A stretch of 39,010 bases of DNA from an uncultured Eubacteriales bacterium. Lineage in GTDB: Bacteria > Bacillota > Clostridia > Lachnospirales > Lachnospiraceae. Below are positions 16,330-23,771 of this stretch, one piece after another. How positions within the stretch are numbered: position 1 is the stretch's first letter; every line of letters begins with the position of its first letter. The notes under the pieces are model-generated. The model was not told where the DNA came from, did not search any database, and saw nothing but the letters and a program-made list of their open reading frames with translations. Position numbers and translations under genes: made by a program. The stretch lies in NCBI GenBank assembly GCA_900314565.1, contig OMVU01000079.1, positions 1 to 39,010 of the forward strand. The letters run 5' to 3'.

Positions 16330-16358
16330 TTGATTGGGTTTTTTATAATCAATATTGT
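16330..16358 (+). promoter_or_regulatory. Candidate promoter upstream of the surface-protein fragment
   Basis: TTGATT (16330-16335), 17-bp spacer, TATTGT (16353-16358), in an A+T-rich stretch that itself contains the inverted pair TTGATT/AATCAA. The 306-bp gap 16173-16478 also holds a small hairpin (tcaggaac/gttcctga, 16209-16232) and no gene. Confidence 0.4.
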
Positions 16359-16478
16359 ATTCTTTATAGTAAGGTAATAGGAAACCTTGTCCCGGGAGTC
16401 CTGATACCATATAGATGTTTTTTGCTGCGCTCTCGGACAGCAGTCGAAACGGTGAAACACGGAAGGGGGAAGAAACGA

Positions 16479-16766
16479 ATGAATCTGACCAAGAGCTATT
16501 TTAACCGATGCCTGGTGGATGGCACGGAGACCGTGCCGAAGAAGAACGGTAAGAACGGGTATCTGCAGGTGAAGAACATCGCTGCGCCGAACCTGGATAC
16601 CGCCCACACGTTCGTGATCACTGACGGGACGGACACCTATACGGTGACGGCCTCTGCACTGAGCTATGCGTATACATCTGTAAAGAACGGCGACAGTAAT
16701 CGGCAGAACCTCGGCAAGGCTCTGTATCTCTACAATCAGGCGGCCGATGCTCACTTTGTCAGCTGA
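16479..16766 (+). CDS. Small protein matching the C-terminal part of large clostridial surface proteins (probable fragment)
   Basis: 95 residues from ATG 16479, preceded by GGAAGGGGG. The end reads TDGTDTYTVTASALSYAYTS, then RQNLGKALYLYNQAADAHF. This YxVSAxxYAxxVL...LxxLxKALYxYNQAAxxYF pattern is familiar as the last segment of very large secreted or wall-bound proteins of Lachnospiraceae. Here there is no signal peptide, no repeat and no anchor, so it is most likely a leftover 3' end that has kept or gained a start, or a small free-standing relative. The family match is by pattern memory. Confidence 0.55.
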   Translation: MNLTKSYFNRCLVDGTETVPKKNGKNGYLQVKNIAAPNLDTAHTFVITDGTDTYTVTASALSYAYTSVKNGDSNRQNLGKALYLYNQAADAHFVS

Positions 16767-16788
16767 CCCCAAGTCCCGCCATTAAGAC

Positions 16789-16816
16789 TTGCAGTTCAAT
16801 CTACATAAAGTATAAT
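16789..16816 (+). promoter_or_regulatory. Promoter of the FMN-binding protein gene
   Basis: TTGCAG (16789-16794), 16-bp spacer, TATAAT (16811-16816). The GTG start is 39 bp downstream. Confidence 0.7.
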
Positions 16817-16854
16817 GATATCGGAAGCGGTCAGAAAAATCAGGAGGTATTATC

Positions 16855-17292
16855 GTGGAAGTTTCAAAAAACAATATGCAGGAAGCCGTGAAGGAAGGAA
16901 TCGAAAAAGTTTACCATTTCCTGAACGATGCCCAGACTTACTATCTGGCGACCGTTGACGGAACAAAGCCCAGGGTCAGACCGTTCGGGACGATCCTGCT
17001 TCAGGATGGAAAACTGTATATTCAGACGGGAAAGGTAAAAGAAGTTTCCAGACAGATCAGCGAGAATCCGTTCGTTGAGATCTGCGCGTTCATGAATGGG
17101 GCGTGGCTCCGCGTCTCCGCCGAACTGGTGGAGGACGACAGTCATGATGTAAAAGTCGCCATGCTGGAGAAGATGCCGGCCCTGAAGGGAATGTACAGTG
17201 CGGATGACAACAACATGCAGATGTTCTATCTGAAGGATGCGACAGCGACATTCAGTTCCTTTACAGCGGAGCCGGAAGTCATTACATTCTGA
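16855..17292 (+). CDS. Pyridoxamine 5'-phosphate oxidase family protein (FMN-binding split barrel)
   Basis: 145 residues from GTG 16855; CAGGAGG lies 7 nt upstream. It opens VYHFLNDAQTYYLATVDGTK and PRVRPFGTILLQDGKLYIQT, the standard FMN-binding split-barrel start found in PNPOx-like and NimA-like proteins of anaerobes. KEVSRQISENPFVEICAFMN and WLRVSAELVED complete the barrel. The C-terminal FYLKDATATFSSF is typical of the short clostridial branch. It probably binds FMN and reduces a small substrate; true PLP synthesis is unlikely because substrate residues of PdxH are missing. It is monocistronic, ending at the 17396 terminator. Confidence 0.88.
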   Translation: MEVSKNNMQEAVKEGIEKVYHFLNDAQTYYLATVDGTKPRVRPFGTILLQDGKLYIQTGKVKEVSRQISENPFVEICAFMNGAWLRVSAELVEDDSHDVKVAMLEKMPALKGMYSADDNNMQMFYLKDATATFSSFTAEPEVITF

Positions 17293-17395
17293 GAAAGACA
17301 TCGAAATTCAGTCAACTTATTTCACTGCTATATTGGGCAGTAAATGCTGGACCGTGCTCTGTGCAGGCAGTTCAGCGAGGAATACTTCGGTCGAA

Positions 17396-17437
17396 AAAGA
17401 ACGGCGCGCCTAGTCCTGATCAGGCACGCCGTTCTTT
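17396..17437. terminator. Bidirectional terminator between FMN protein and MFS genes
   Basis: AAAGAACGGCG (17396-17406) pairs with CGCCGTTCTTT (17427-17437), with an inner GCCT/AGGC stem. Read on the minus strand the stem is followed by five T, so it ends the MFS transcript; it can also end the plus-strand gene. Confidence 0.83.
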
Positions 17438-17465
17438 CATTGGCTTCAGGAGCGTGAACGGAAGG

Positions 17466-18668
17466 TCATGCCCTGTGCGGTCTATTGGTCCTGATCGTCG
17501 CCGCATAGGCACTGTTGCAAAGGCCGAGCACCGCGGAGAGGACGAACAGTGTTTCGATTCCCAGCACTTTCCAGATCCATCCGCCGAAGAGCGCTATGAG
17601 GATCGTGATAAGATGGTTCACGGAGACGCCTGTGGAGATCGTCGCGCGGACTTCTTCGGGACTGTCGGAAAGGTCCTGTACATAGACGTTGGAGGCCATG
17701 GAAGCCAGGGAGATCACCGAATCCAGAATATAGTTCACACAGCAGACAATGAAAGCAATGTGCTGCGGGAAAATGTGGTGTGCAAAACCGTAGAAGAAGC
17801 AGACGATGACGAGGATCAATGTGTCTGCGACCATGACTGTTTTGTAGCCAAGACGGTCAATGAGCTTGCCCACCAGCGGCGAAGCGAGGAAGGTACAGAT
17901 GGCCGACACGGCGAAGAGGATGCTGATGACCATGGCGTTCGCGCCGTAAAACAGAACCAGCACATAGGGACCGAAGGTCAGGAACACCTGCTTGCGTGCG
18001 CCGTAGAATACTTCCAGCATATAGTATTTGGAGTATTTCTTCCTGAAGTAGAACCGGCGCTTGTTCACGTCGGGCCGGCTTTCATCCGTCATGCGGAGAC
18101 TGGAGACGAAGCCCAGTCCGATGATGCAGGCGCTCAGCACAAAGACGGCCCGATAAAGCCATGCGCTGTCTCTGATGAAGAAAAATGCGACGATGATGAA
18201 CAGGTAGCCCGCGAGGGTGCCGATCTGCTGGGCCGCGTTCTGCATGCCCAGCGCTTCGCCTCCGCTGCCTTCCCTTGAATACTGGAGCGACAGCGTGCTC
18301 CGCATGCCAAGCTGCATATGATCGCCCATGGAATAGATGAAGATGCACAGGATCACGAGCACACGGCTTGGCGGCACGACGGCCTGCGAAGCCAGACCGG
18401 CAAGCATGAAGACCGCGCCGATCTTATAAATGCGTTCCGCCGAGTACATGTACAGGGCTGCCAGAATGAACACCAGCAAAAGACCGGGCAGCTCCCGGAA
18501 GAATTCCGAGACTCCCTTGTCAAAGCCGGACATCCCTACGATCTCCGCCAGATAGTTGTCGATGACTCCCTTGTAGAGGCCGTAAGACAACCCCACCGTG
18601 ATCACAGAGAGGAAAAAGGCCCGGTACTTCGACTCGGGCCTGAAGATGGTCTCCAAACGTTTCCACAT
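17466..18668 (-). CDS. MFS transporter
   Basis: 400 residues with about twelve predicted membrane helices in two halves split by a charged central loop (DESRPDVNKRRFYFRKKYSK, about residues 215-235). The second-half loop SPLVGKLIDRLGYKTVMVAD is the MFS motif A (GxxxDRxGxK). Helix 1 is AFFLSVITVGLSYGLYKGVI. The substrate is unknown; the fold suggests a drug or small-solute exporter. GGAGA precedes ATG 18668. The HxlR regulator gene lies about 105 bp upstream on the same strand, so the two may share a transcript. Confidence 0.87.
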   Translation of the reverse strand: MWKRLETIFRPESKYRAFFLSVITVGLSYGLYKGVIDNYLAEIVGMSGFDKGVSEFFRELPGLLLVFILAALYMYSAERIYKIGAVFMLAGLASQAVVPPSRVLVILCIFIYSMGDHMQLGMRSTLSLQYSREGSGGEALGMQNAAQQIGTLAGYLFIIVAFFFIRDSAWLYRAVFVLSACIIGLGFVSSLRMTDESRPDVNKRRFYFRKKYSKYYMLEVFYGARKQVFLTFGPYVLVLFYGANAMVISILFAVSAICTFLASPLVGKLIDRLGYKTVMVADTLILVIVCFFYGFAHHIFPQHIAFIVCCVNYILDSVISLASMASNVYVQDLSDSPEEVRATISTGVSVNHLITILIALFGGWIWKVLGIETLFVLSAVLGLCNSAYAATIRTNRPHRA

Positions 18669-18774
18669 GATTTTTCTCCGGATATTTCAGGAACGTCCCG
18701 GCGTTCCCGCTGCGCCGTGCAAAGTGCAAAGCATCAATCTCACTGCACGGCTGTAATTTGCAAAAAGGCTGTTA

Positions 18775-19110
18775 TCACCTGATGCGGTTTTCATTTCCCC
18801 AGTCACACAGCAGATCCAGAACTTTTACAAGTGAGTGACCGCGCTCCGTCAGGGAATACTCGACTTTAGGAGGGATCTGAGGATATACAGTTCGTATTAT
18901 AAGGTCATCTGCCTCGAGCTCTTTCAGATTCTGGCTCAAAGTTTTATCGGCAATTTTTTTCAGATAACGCTGCATCTCGTTGAACCGGACCGGTTCGTAT
19001 TCCATCAGGCAGTAGAGGATGATCGGTTTATATTTTCCCGAGATCAGAGACAAGGTATAACTGTATCCGGTGGAATCGAAATCAGCTTCTTCGATTTTTT
19101 GCTTCGACAT
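18775..19110 (-). CDS. HxlR family transcriptional regulator
   Basis: 111 residues, one winged helix-turn-helix. It shows the HxlR pattern GYSYTLSLISGKYKPIILYC, FNEMQRYLKKIADKTLSQNL, then LEADDLIIRTVYPQIPPKVE and YSLTERGHSLVKVLDLLCDW. Members bind palindromic operators and often sense redox or electrophiles; here the Cys in LYCLM and DLLCDW could serve, but that is inference. GGAGG lies 6 nt before ATG 19110. The gene is divergent from a flavin reductase gene and upstream of the MFS gene, both plausible targets. Confidence 0.92.
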   Translation of the reverse strand: MSKQKIEEADFDSTGYSYTLSLISGKYKPIILYCLMEYEPVRFNEMQRYLKKIADKTLSQNLKELEADDLIIRTVYPQIPPKVEYSLTERGHSLVKVLDLLCDWGNENRIR

Positions 19111-19125
19111 AGCTTACCTCCGGGT

Positions 19126-19178
19126 AAGTACCTGACATGAAAGTAGGTACTTGTAAGAATGAATGGTACCTGTATAAT
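19126..19178. promoter_or_regulatory. HxlR-type operator overlapping divergent promoters
   Basis: AAGTACC (19126-19132) and GGTACTT (19146-19152) form a perfect inverted repeat with a 13-bp spacer. The right arm abuts a forward promoter TTGTAA (19151-19156), 16 bp, TATAAT (19173-19178) for the flavin reductase gene. A further GGTACC lies at 19165-19170. A weak leftward promoter can be read as TTGACT-17-TACATT. This matches HxlR autoregulation plus control of the divergent gene. Confidence 0.6.
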
Positions 19179-19369
19179 GTACTTTAGCACGGCTGAAAAG
19201 TCAATATGAGCCATGGGGGCTGTTTACAGCAAAAAACAGCATTATCCTGAACGGATAAGTCCTTGTACAAAGGAAAAAGTGACACAGCCGGGGAATACCG
19301 AAGGACAGAACTGAAAGAGACGGATGCCCTCGGAAAATTGATAAAGTGAGATGAAAGGCGGAGACTGGA

Positions 19370-19942
19370 ATGAAGAAGAATCTTGGAGTTGTACAGGCTG
19401 TTTACCCGATGCCGGTGCTGATGGTCGCGGCATATGATGAGAACGGCAAGGTAAATGTAATGAATGCGGCGTGGGGGATGATCTGCAATGAGGACAGGAT
19501 CGCCCTGTTCATAGACGAAGATCATAAGACCACACAGAATCTGCTGAAGACAAAGGCTTTTACGGTCAGCCTGGCGGATAAGGAACATATGGATGTTGCT
19601 GATTTCTTCGGGATCGCAACAGGAAACAAGATGCCTGATAAATTTGAGAGGACCGGTTATACGGCGATTAAAAGCGAATTCGTCAATGCACCGATCATCG
19701 ATGAGTTCCCGGTCGTTATGGAGTGCGAGCTGGCTGAAGTGGCCGAGACTGAGAGCTTTTATTGTATCGTAGGGAAGATCGTCAACACGGCAGCTGAAGA
19801 GAGAGTCCTTTCGGAAAACGGAAAGGTCGATCCGGCTAAGCTGCAGGCGCTGATCTTTGACCAGTTCCAGCATGGCTATTATATTTCCGGTGAACAGGTC
19901 GGCAAGGCGTGGAATGCCGGGGCAGAATTGATGAAGAAGTGA
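19370..19942 (+). CDS. Flavin reductase family protein
   Basis: 190 residues. The sequence PMPVLMVAAYDENGKVNVMN, AAWGMICNEDRIALFIDEDH and KTTQNLLKTKAFTVSLADKE is the FMN-binding split barrel of the flavin reductase-like family (clostridial flavoredoxin-type). VADFFGIATGNKMPDKFERTG is another diagnostic block. It binds FMN and transfers electrons between NAD(P)H or ferredoxin partners and small acceptors. The start is ATG 19370 after GGCGGAG. The divergent HxlR gene likely controls it in response to an electrophile or redox signal, a pairing often seen in Firmicutes. Transcription probably ends at the palindromic element at 19971. Confidence 0.92.
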   Translation: MKKNLGVVQAVYPMPVLMVAAYDENGKVNVMNAAWGMICNEDRIALFIDEDHKTTQNLLKTKAFTVSLADKEHMDVADFFGIATGNKMPDKFERTGYTAIKSEFVNAPIIDEFPVVMECELAEVAETESFYCIVGKIVNTAAEERVLSENGKVDPAKLQALIFDQFQHGYYISGEQVGKAWNAGAELMKK

Positions 19943-19970
19943 GAAAAGATAACCGTTTGGGTGCTTTCAG

Positions 19971-20109
19971 GGGGCTGTCGCAATAAGCATAAAAAGTGCA
20001 TAAATATTCATGAAGGGACATCCACAGCGCCGGTACTTTAAATTTTCAAACGAAAGTGCAGAAAATTTATTAGTACCGCTGCGCGAGGACTGCTTAATGC
20101 GACAGCCCC
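19971..20109. mobile_element. MITE-like palindromic element (139 bp)
   Basis: Terminal inverted repeats of 19 bp with one mismatch: GGGGCTGTCGCAATAAGCA (19971-19989) and TGCTTAATGCGACAGCCCC (20091-20109). An inner inverted repeat (CGGTACT...AAATTTTC with GAAAATTT...AGTACCG) lets almost the whole element fold into one hairpin. GGGGCTGTCGCA ends are typical of several IS families (IS1182-like). There is no transposase. The right end is followed by five T, so it may also act as a terminator for the flavin reductase gene. Confidence 0.78.
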
Positions 20110-20173
20110 TTTTTCATGTCCGGAGGAGGGAGGATGTCTGCATTCGGTCATCAATATCTTTCAGGATTATAAT

Positions 20174-20202
20174 TTGCGGGAGTAATTTTCTTTCGCTATA
20201 AT
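20174..20202 (+). promoter_or_regulatory. Promoter of the WYL-regulator gene
   Basis: TTGCGG (20174-20179), 17-bp spacer, TATAAT (20197-20202). The gene starts at 20262. Confidence 0.65.
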
Positions 20203-20228
20203 AAACATGTCATACAGCTGTCATGTTT
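20203..20228. promoter_or_regulatory. Candidate autoregulatory operator of the WYL regulator
   Basis: AAACATG (20203-20209) and CATGTTT (20222-20228) are a perfect inverted pair with a 12-bp spacer, and TGTCAT occurs twice inside. The site lies directly after the -10 box, where a repressor would block initiation. Confidence 0.5.
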
Positions 20229-20261
20229 GCTTTGATATGATATTTATGGGGTGTGAGAAAT

Positions 20262-21182
20262 ATGAAGACAGACAGACTGATCGGCATCCTGTCCGTATTG
20301 CTGCAGGAAGAGAAGACAACGGCTCCCGAGCTGGCAAAAAGATTCGAGGTATCGCGCAGAACGATCAACCGTGATATTGAAGATCTCTGCAAGGCAGGGA
20401 TCCCTGTCTGCACAGCGCAGGGAACCGGGGGCGGGATCAGCATTATGGACGGGTATCGTATGGACAGAACGATCCTGACATCAAAGGATATGCAGATGAT
20501 CCTTGCCGGACTCCGGAGTCTGGACAGCGTCAGCGGCAGCAGTTATTACGGACAGCTGATGGAGAAAATTCAGGCGGGTTCCTCTGAATTTATAAGCGGG
20601 CGGGATTCCATTCTGATCGATCTGTCCTCCTGGTATCGTGAGTCTTTGGCTCCGAAGATAGAGACGATCCAGAATGCGGTCGGAGACCGGCATCTGATCA
20701 GCTTTCGATATTATGCCCCGTCCGGTGAAAGTGAAAGATCGGTCGAACCATATTATCTGATATTTCGATGGGCAAATTGGTACCTGTGGGGCTGGTGCAG
20801 GGACCGGAAAGACTTCAGGCTGTTCAAGCTGAACCGTATGGACGGAGTCCGGGAAACAGAAGAAGTTTTTGCATGCAGAGAAGCGGCAATCCCGGATCTT
20901 GCAAATGAGAAGATCTTCCCCGGAGAGATCAAGGTAAAAGCCCTGTTCGAGCCTGACCAGAAATGGCGTCTGGTGGAGGAGTTCGGTCCGAAGTGTTTTA
21001 CGGAGAGCGATGACGGAAGACTGCTCTTTACGGCTGATTATACGGATCTGGACAATCTGATCACCTGGCTCATAACATTCGGAGATAAGGCAGAAGTCCT
21101 TGAACCGCGTGAAGCCAGAGACAAAATTGCGCAGATGGTAAAAAGAATGTCGATGATCTATAAGGAGGATACTGTAAAATGA
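20262..21182 (+). CDS. YafY-type transcriptional regulator (HTH_11 + WYL domain)
   Basis: 306 residues from ATG 20262, with GGGGTG upstream; GTG 20253 would add three residues. The N-terminal winged helix (LIGILSVLLQEEKTTAPELA, then FEVSRRTINRDIEDLCKAGI) is followed by a WYL domain near 135-230 (HLISFRYYAPSGESERSVEP, then YYLIFRWANWYLWGWCRDRK). The usual W-Y-L triplet appears as WYLWGWCRDR. A C-terminal WCX extension completes it. WYL proteins sense small ligands or nucleic-acid signals. Its stop overlaps the next start (ATGA), so it heads the gene run that follows and probably regulates it. Confidence 0.93.
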   Translation: MKTDRLIGILSVLLQEEKTTAPELAKRFEVSRRTINRDIEDLCKAGIPVCTAQGTGGGISIMDGYRMDRTILTSKDMQMILAGLRSLDSVSGSSYYGQLMEKIQAGSSEFISGRDSILIDLSSWYRESLAPKIETIQNAVGDRHLISFRYYAPSGESERSVEPYYLIFRWANWYLWGWCRDRKDFRLFKLNRMDGVRETEEVFACREAAIPDLANEKIFPGEIKVKALFEPDQKWRLVEEFGPKCFTESDDGRLLFTADYTDLDNLITWLITFGDKAEVLEPREARDKIAQMVKRMSMIYKEDTVK

Positions 21183-21589
21183 GATTAGACGGTTTCGGAT
21201 TACTCGTCGAGGACATGGGAAAGATGATCCGCTTTTACAGGGATGTGCTCGGATTTGAGATCAAAGAGGCGGAAGATGCGTCAAATGTCTATCTTGTAAA
21301 GGATGGAACACTTTTTCTGCTTTACGGCAGAAAAGACTTTGAAAAGATAACAAACCGCCGATATGATTATATCAAAGGTCTGAACGGGCATTTTGAGATC
21401 GCCCTGTATGTTGATACATTTGAAGAAGTTGACAGTGCTTTCAAAAATGCGGTAGAGAACGGAGCGGCACCGGTCCTGGAACCGGAGATGGAGCCGTGGG
21501 GACAGAGGACCTGCTATATTGCGGATCCGGAAGGGAATCTGATAGAAATCGGTTCCTGGAACAAGTCTTTTGATCAGAAGGATCAATGA
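21179..21589 (+). CDS. VOC family (glyoxalase/bleomycin-resistance-like) protein
   Basis: 136 residues, two beta-alpha-beta-beta-beta modules. It opens GFGLLVEDMGKMIRFYRDVL and GFEIKEA and ends YIADPEGNLIEIGSW, the regular VOC pattern with a metal-ligand Glu in the final strand. Such proteins bind or open small toxic molecules such as methylglyoxal adducts, fosfomycin or bleomycin. The substrate is not told by sequence. The start overlaps the regulator stop by 4 bp, and GGAGG lies upstream inside the regulator gene. Confidence 0.9.
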   Translation: MRLDGFGLLVEDMGKMIRFYRDVLGFEIKEAEDASNVYLVKDGTLFLLYGRKDFEKITNRRYDYIKGLNGHFEIALYVDTFEEVDSAFKNAVENGAAPVLEPEMEPWGQRTCYIADPEGNLIEIGSWNKSFDQKDQ

Positions 21590-21606
21590 TCCGGGAGGGA
21601 AGCAAA

Positions 21607-22245
21607 GTGGCGTTTGATTTCAAAAAAGAATACAGGGAATTTTATATGCCGAAGAACAGGCCTGAGATCGTGACGGTTCCACCGGCGAATTACATAGCGG
21701 TAAGAGGGTCCGGCGATCCGAATGAAGAAGGCGGCGCTTACAGGCAGGCAATCGGTGTCCTGTATGCCGTAGCGTATACACTGAAAATGAGCTATAAGAC
21801 GGATTATCAGATCGAGGGGTTCTATCAGTATGTGGTTCCTCCGCTGGAGGGCTTCTGGTGGCAGGACGGTATTGAAGGGGTGGATTACACCAATAAAGCC
21901 GCATTTCACTGGATTTCCGTGATCAGACTGCCGGAATTTATCACCGGGGAGGACTTCCGGTGGGCGGTCGAAACAGCGGCAAAGAAAAAGAAGATGGACT
22001 GCTCATCGGCAGAGTTCCTGACGATCGATGAAGGACTCTGCGTCCAGATCATGCATCACGGACCCTATGATAATGAACCGGCGACGGTAGCTTTAATGGA
22101 TGAATACCTGACGAAGAACGGATACATGAATGATTTCAGCGACACACGCCTGCATCATGAAATCTATATGTCTGATGTGAGAAAAGTGCCCCCGGAAAAA
22201 TGGAAAACTGTGATCCGGCATCCGATCAGAGCAAAGGAGAACTGA
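21607..22245 (+). CDS. GyrI-like small-molecule-binding domain protein
   Basis: 212 residues from GTG 21607, preceded by GGGAGGG. An in-frame ATG at 21586 overlaps the VOC stop (ATGA) and would add seven residues; the GTG is preferred because the family begins (M)AFDFKKEYREFYMPKNRPE. Further blocks are NYIAVRGSGDPNEEGGAYRQ, FWWQDGIEGVDY and CVQIMHHGPYDNEPATVALM, all GyrI/BmrR effector-domain-like. These proteins bind cyclic peptides or aromatic drugs. Its place after a WYL regulator and a VOC protein supports a drug- or metabolite-binding role. Confidence 0.9.
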   Translation: MAFDFKKEYREFYMPKNRPEIVTVPPANYIAVRGSGDPNEEGGAYRQAIGVLYAVAYTLKMSYKTDYQIEGFYQYVVPPLEGFWWQDGIEGVDYTNKAAFHWISVIRLPEFITGEDFRWAVETAAKKKKMDCSSAEFLTIDEGLCVQIMHHGPYDNEPATVALMDEYLTKNGYMNDFSDTRLHHEIYMSDVRKVPPEKWKTVIRHPIRAKEN

Positions 22246-22249
22246 CTTT

Positions 22250-22996
22250 ATGGATTACATCAGAGTAACCATGGACAATCTGGAAAAGGAGCACATCTGC
22301 TGTGCCATTTCAAATAATAAGGACGTGCAGGTCTCGTCAAAGAAAGCGTGGCTGGCTGAAAGATTCGGGGATGGGCTTGTCTTTCTGAAGAGCGTGGAGC
22401 GGGGAAAGTGCTTTGTCGAATATATCCCGGCGGAAAATGCATGGGTCCCGATCCTTGCCGACGGATATATGTATATTGACTGTCTTTGGGTATCCGGCTC
22501 CTTTAAAGGGCACGGATATTCTTCGGATCTGCTGAATGCCTGTATCGGAGACAGTAAAGAAAAGGGGAAGAAGGGACTGTGTATTCTGGCTGCGGCAAAG
22601 AAGAAGCCATTCCTGGCGGATCCGAAGTTCCTGAAGCATAAGGGCTTTCGTGTGTGCGATGAAGCGGATAACGGAATTCAGCTGTGGTACCTGCCTTTTG
22701 GTGAAAATGCGGACAAACCTCAGTTCAGGGAATGCGCAAAGCATCCGCATATCAAAGAGCAGGGCTATGTTCTGTATTATACCAGTCAGTGCCCGTTCAA
22801 TGCGAAGTATGTCCCGGTCCTGGAGCAGACTGCCGGAGAGAACGGCATACCATTCCGCGCGATTCATATTGAGAGCAGAGAAGAAGCACAGAATGCTCCG
22901 ACACCTGTCACGAATTATGCCCTGTTCCATGACGGAGAGTACATTACGAATGAGCAGATGAACGATAAAAAGTTCCTGAAGCTGATCAACGGGTAG
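22250..22996 (+). CDS. YoaP-like N-acetyltransferase with C-terminal thioredoxin-like domain
   Basis: 248 residues. A GNAT-type N-terminal half (DCLWVSGSFKGHGYSSDLLN holds the CoA loop GHGYSSDLL) is followed by a YoaP-type domain from about residue 165 (HIKEQGYVLYYTSQCPFNAK, then VLEQTAGENGIPFRAIHIES and NYALFHDGEYITNEQMNDKK). The C-terminal half resembles a thioredoxin fold with a lone cysteine (SQCPF). AAAGGAG precedes ATG 22250. The family occurs in Bacillus and Clostridia and its substrate is unknown. It lies 4 bp after the GyrI-like gene, clearly in the same transcript. Confidence 0.88.
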   Translation: MDYIRVTMDNLEKEHICCAISNNKDVQVSSKKAWLAERFGDGLVFLKSVERGKCFVEYIPAENAWVPILADGYMYIDCLWVSGSFKGHGYSSDLLNACIGDSKEKGKKGLCILAAAKKKPFLADPKFLKHKGFRVCDEADNGIQLWYLPFGENADKPQFRECAKHPHIKEQGYVLYYTSQCPFNAKYVPVLEQTAGENGIPFRAIHIESREEAQNAPTPVTNYALFHDGEYITNEQMNDKKFLKLING

Positions 22997-23006
22997 GAGG
23001 GGAGAG

Positions 23007-23327
23007 ATGGCGTCAAAGAAAGAGTATCTGGACTTTATTATGGAGCAGCTGTCTGATCTCCCTGAAGTAAGTTCCAGGGCTATGATGGGAGAGTATATAT
23101 TATACTATCGGGGAAAGGTGTTCGGCGGGATCTATGACGACCGTCTGCTGGTAAAGCCGGTCCCGTCGGCAGTGAGGCTGATGCCGGATGCCCCGATGGA
23201 GCTTCCGTATGAAGGCGCGAAGGAAATGCTCCTGGTAGAGGATGTTGATGACCGGGAGTTTCTGTGCAGCCTGGTTGCGGGTATGTGGAAAGAGCTGCCG
23301 GAGAAGAAAAAGAAGAGCCGCAGGTGA
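23007..23327 (+). CDS. TfoX/Sxy N-terminal domain protein
   Basis: 106 residues. It contains the TfoX N-terminal domain: FIMEQLSDLPEVSSRAMMGE, then YILYYRGKVFGGIYDDRLLV and EMLLVEDVDDREFLCSLV. In Proteobacteria TfoX/Sxy activates competence; in Firmicutes stand-alone N-terminal domain proteins are common but uncharacterised. The basic tail EKKKKSRR could bind nucleic acid. GGAGGGGAG precedes the ATG. It lies 10 bp after the YoaP-like gene. Confidence 0.9.
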   Translation: MASKKEYLDFIMEQLSDLPEVSSRAMMGEYILYYRGKVFGGIYDDRLLVKPVPSAVRLMPDAPMELPYEGAKEMLLVEDVDDREFLCSLVAGMWKELPEKKKKSRR

Positions 23328-23331
23328 AAAT

Positions 23332-23730
23332 ATGACCATGAATGATACGATGAAATTAATGTTCAGGGAATTCGTGTTCAATGAAAAACCGGAAAAGATG
23401 ATCGCTGATGTCAACGGGCTTGCCCTGCCGGAGGACTATCTCGCATTTATGCAGGAACACGATGGCGGAGAAGGTCCGCTGGGTGAGAACAATTACGGCC
23501 GGTTCTTCAAACTGGAGGAGCTGAAAGAGATCAACGACGAATATGACGTTTCGAACAGCTGGCCCGGTCATATCGTGATCGGCGGGATCGATGACACGCT
23601 CTGGGCATATGATCCGGGAAAGGGAATCTATTGTCAGATCGACAGCTGCAACACGGATGAGGATACATACTATACGATTTCCGGCAGTCTTGAAGAATTT
23701 CTCATCAGGATGGATGAGGAATTGGCCTGA
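23332..23730 (+). CDS. SMI1/KNR4 (SUKH) family protein
   Basis: 132 residues from ATG 23332, after AGGTG; a second ATG at 23338 is possible. The SUKH pattern is clear: LALPEDYLAFMQEHDGGEGP, then GRFFKLEELKEINDEYDVSN and HIVIGGIDDTLWAYDPGKGI. SUKH proteins are often immunity proteins against contact-dependent or secreted toxins. No toxin gene is near, and the context is a run of ligand-binding genes, so the immunity role is only possible. Confidence 0.88.
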   Translation: MTMNDTMKLMFREFVFNEKPEKMIADVNGLALPEDYLAFMQEHDGGEGPLGENNYGRFFKLEELKEINDEYDVSNSWPGHIVIGGIDDTLWAYDPGKGIYCQIDSCNTDEDTYYTISGSLEEFLIRMDEELA

Positions 23731-23771
23731 TCTGGTTTGGAATAAAGCAGCAGGACTGAAGGGGAGAGGAA

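Noticed and set aside
17361-18278. Plus-strand ORF of 305 codons opposite the MFS gene
   Set aside because: Shadow of the transporter; its His/Asp-rich composition is typical for the complement of membrane-protein codons.
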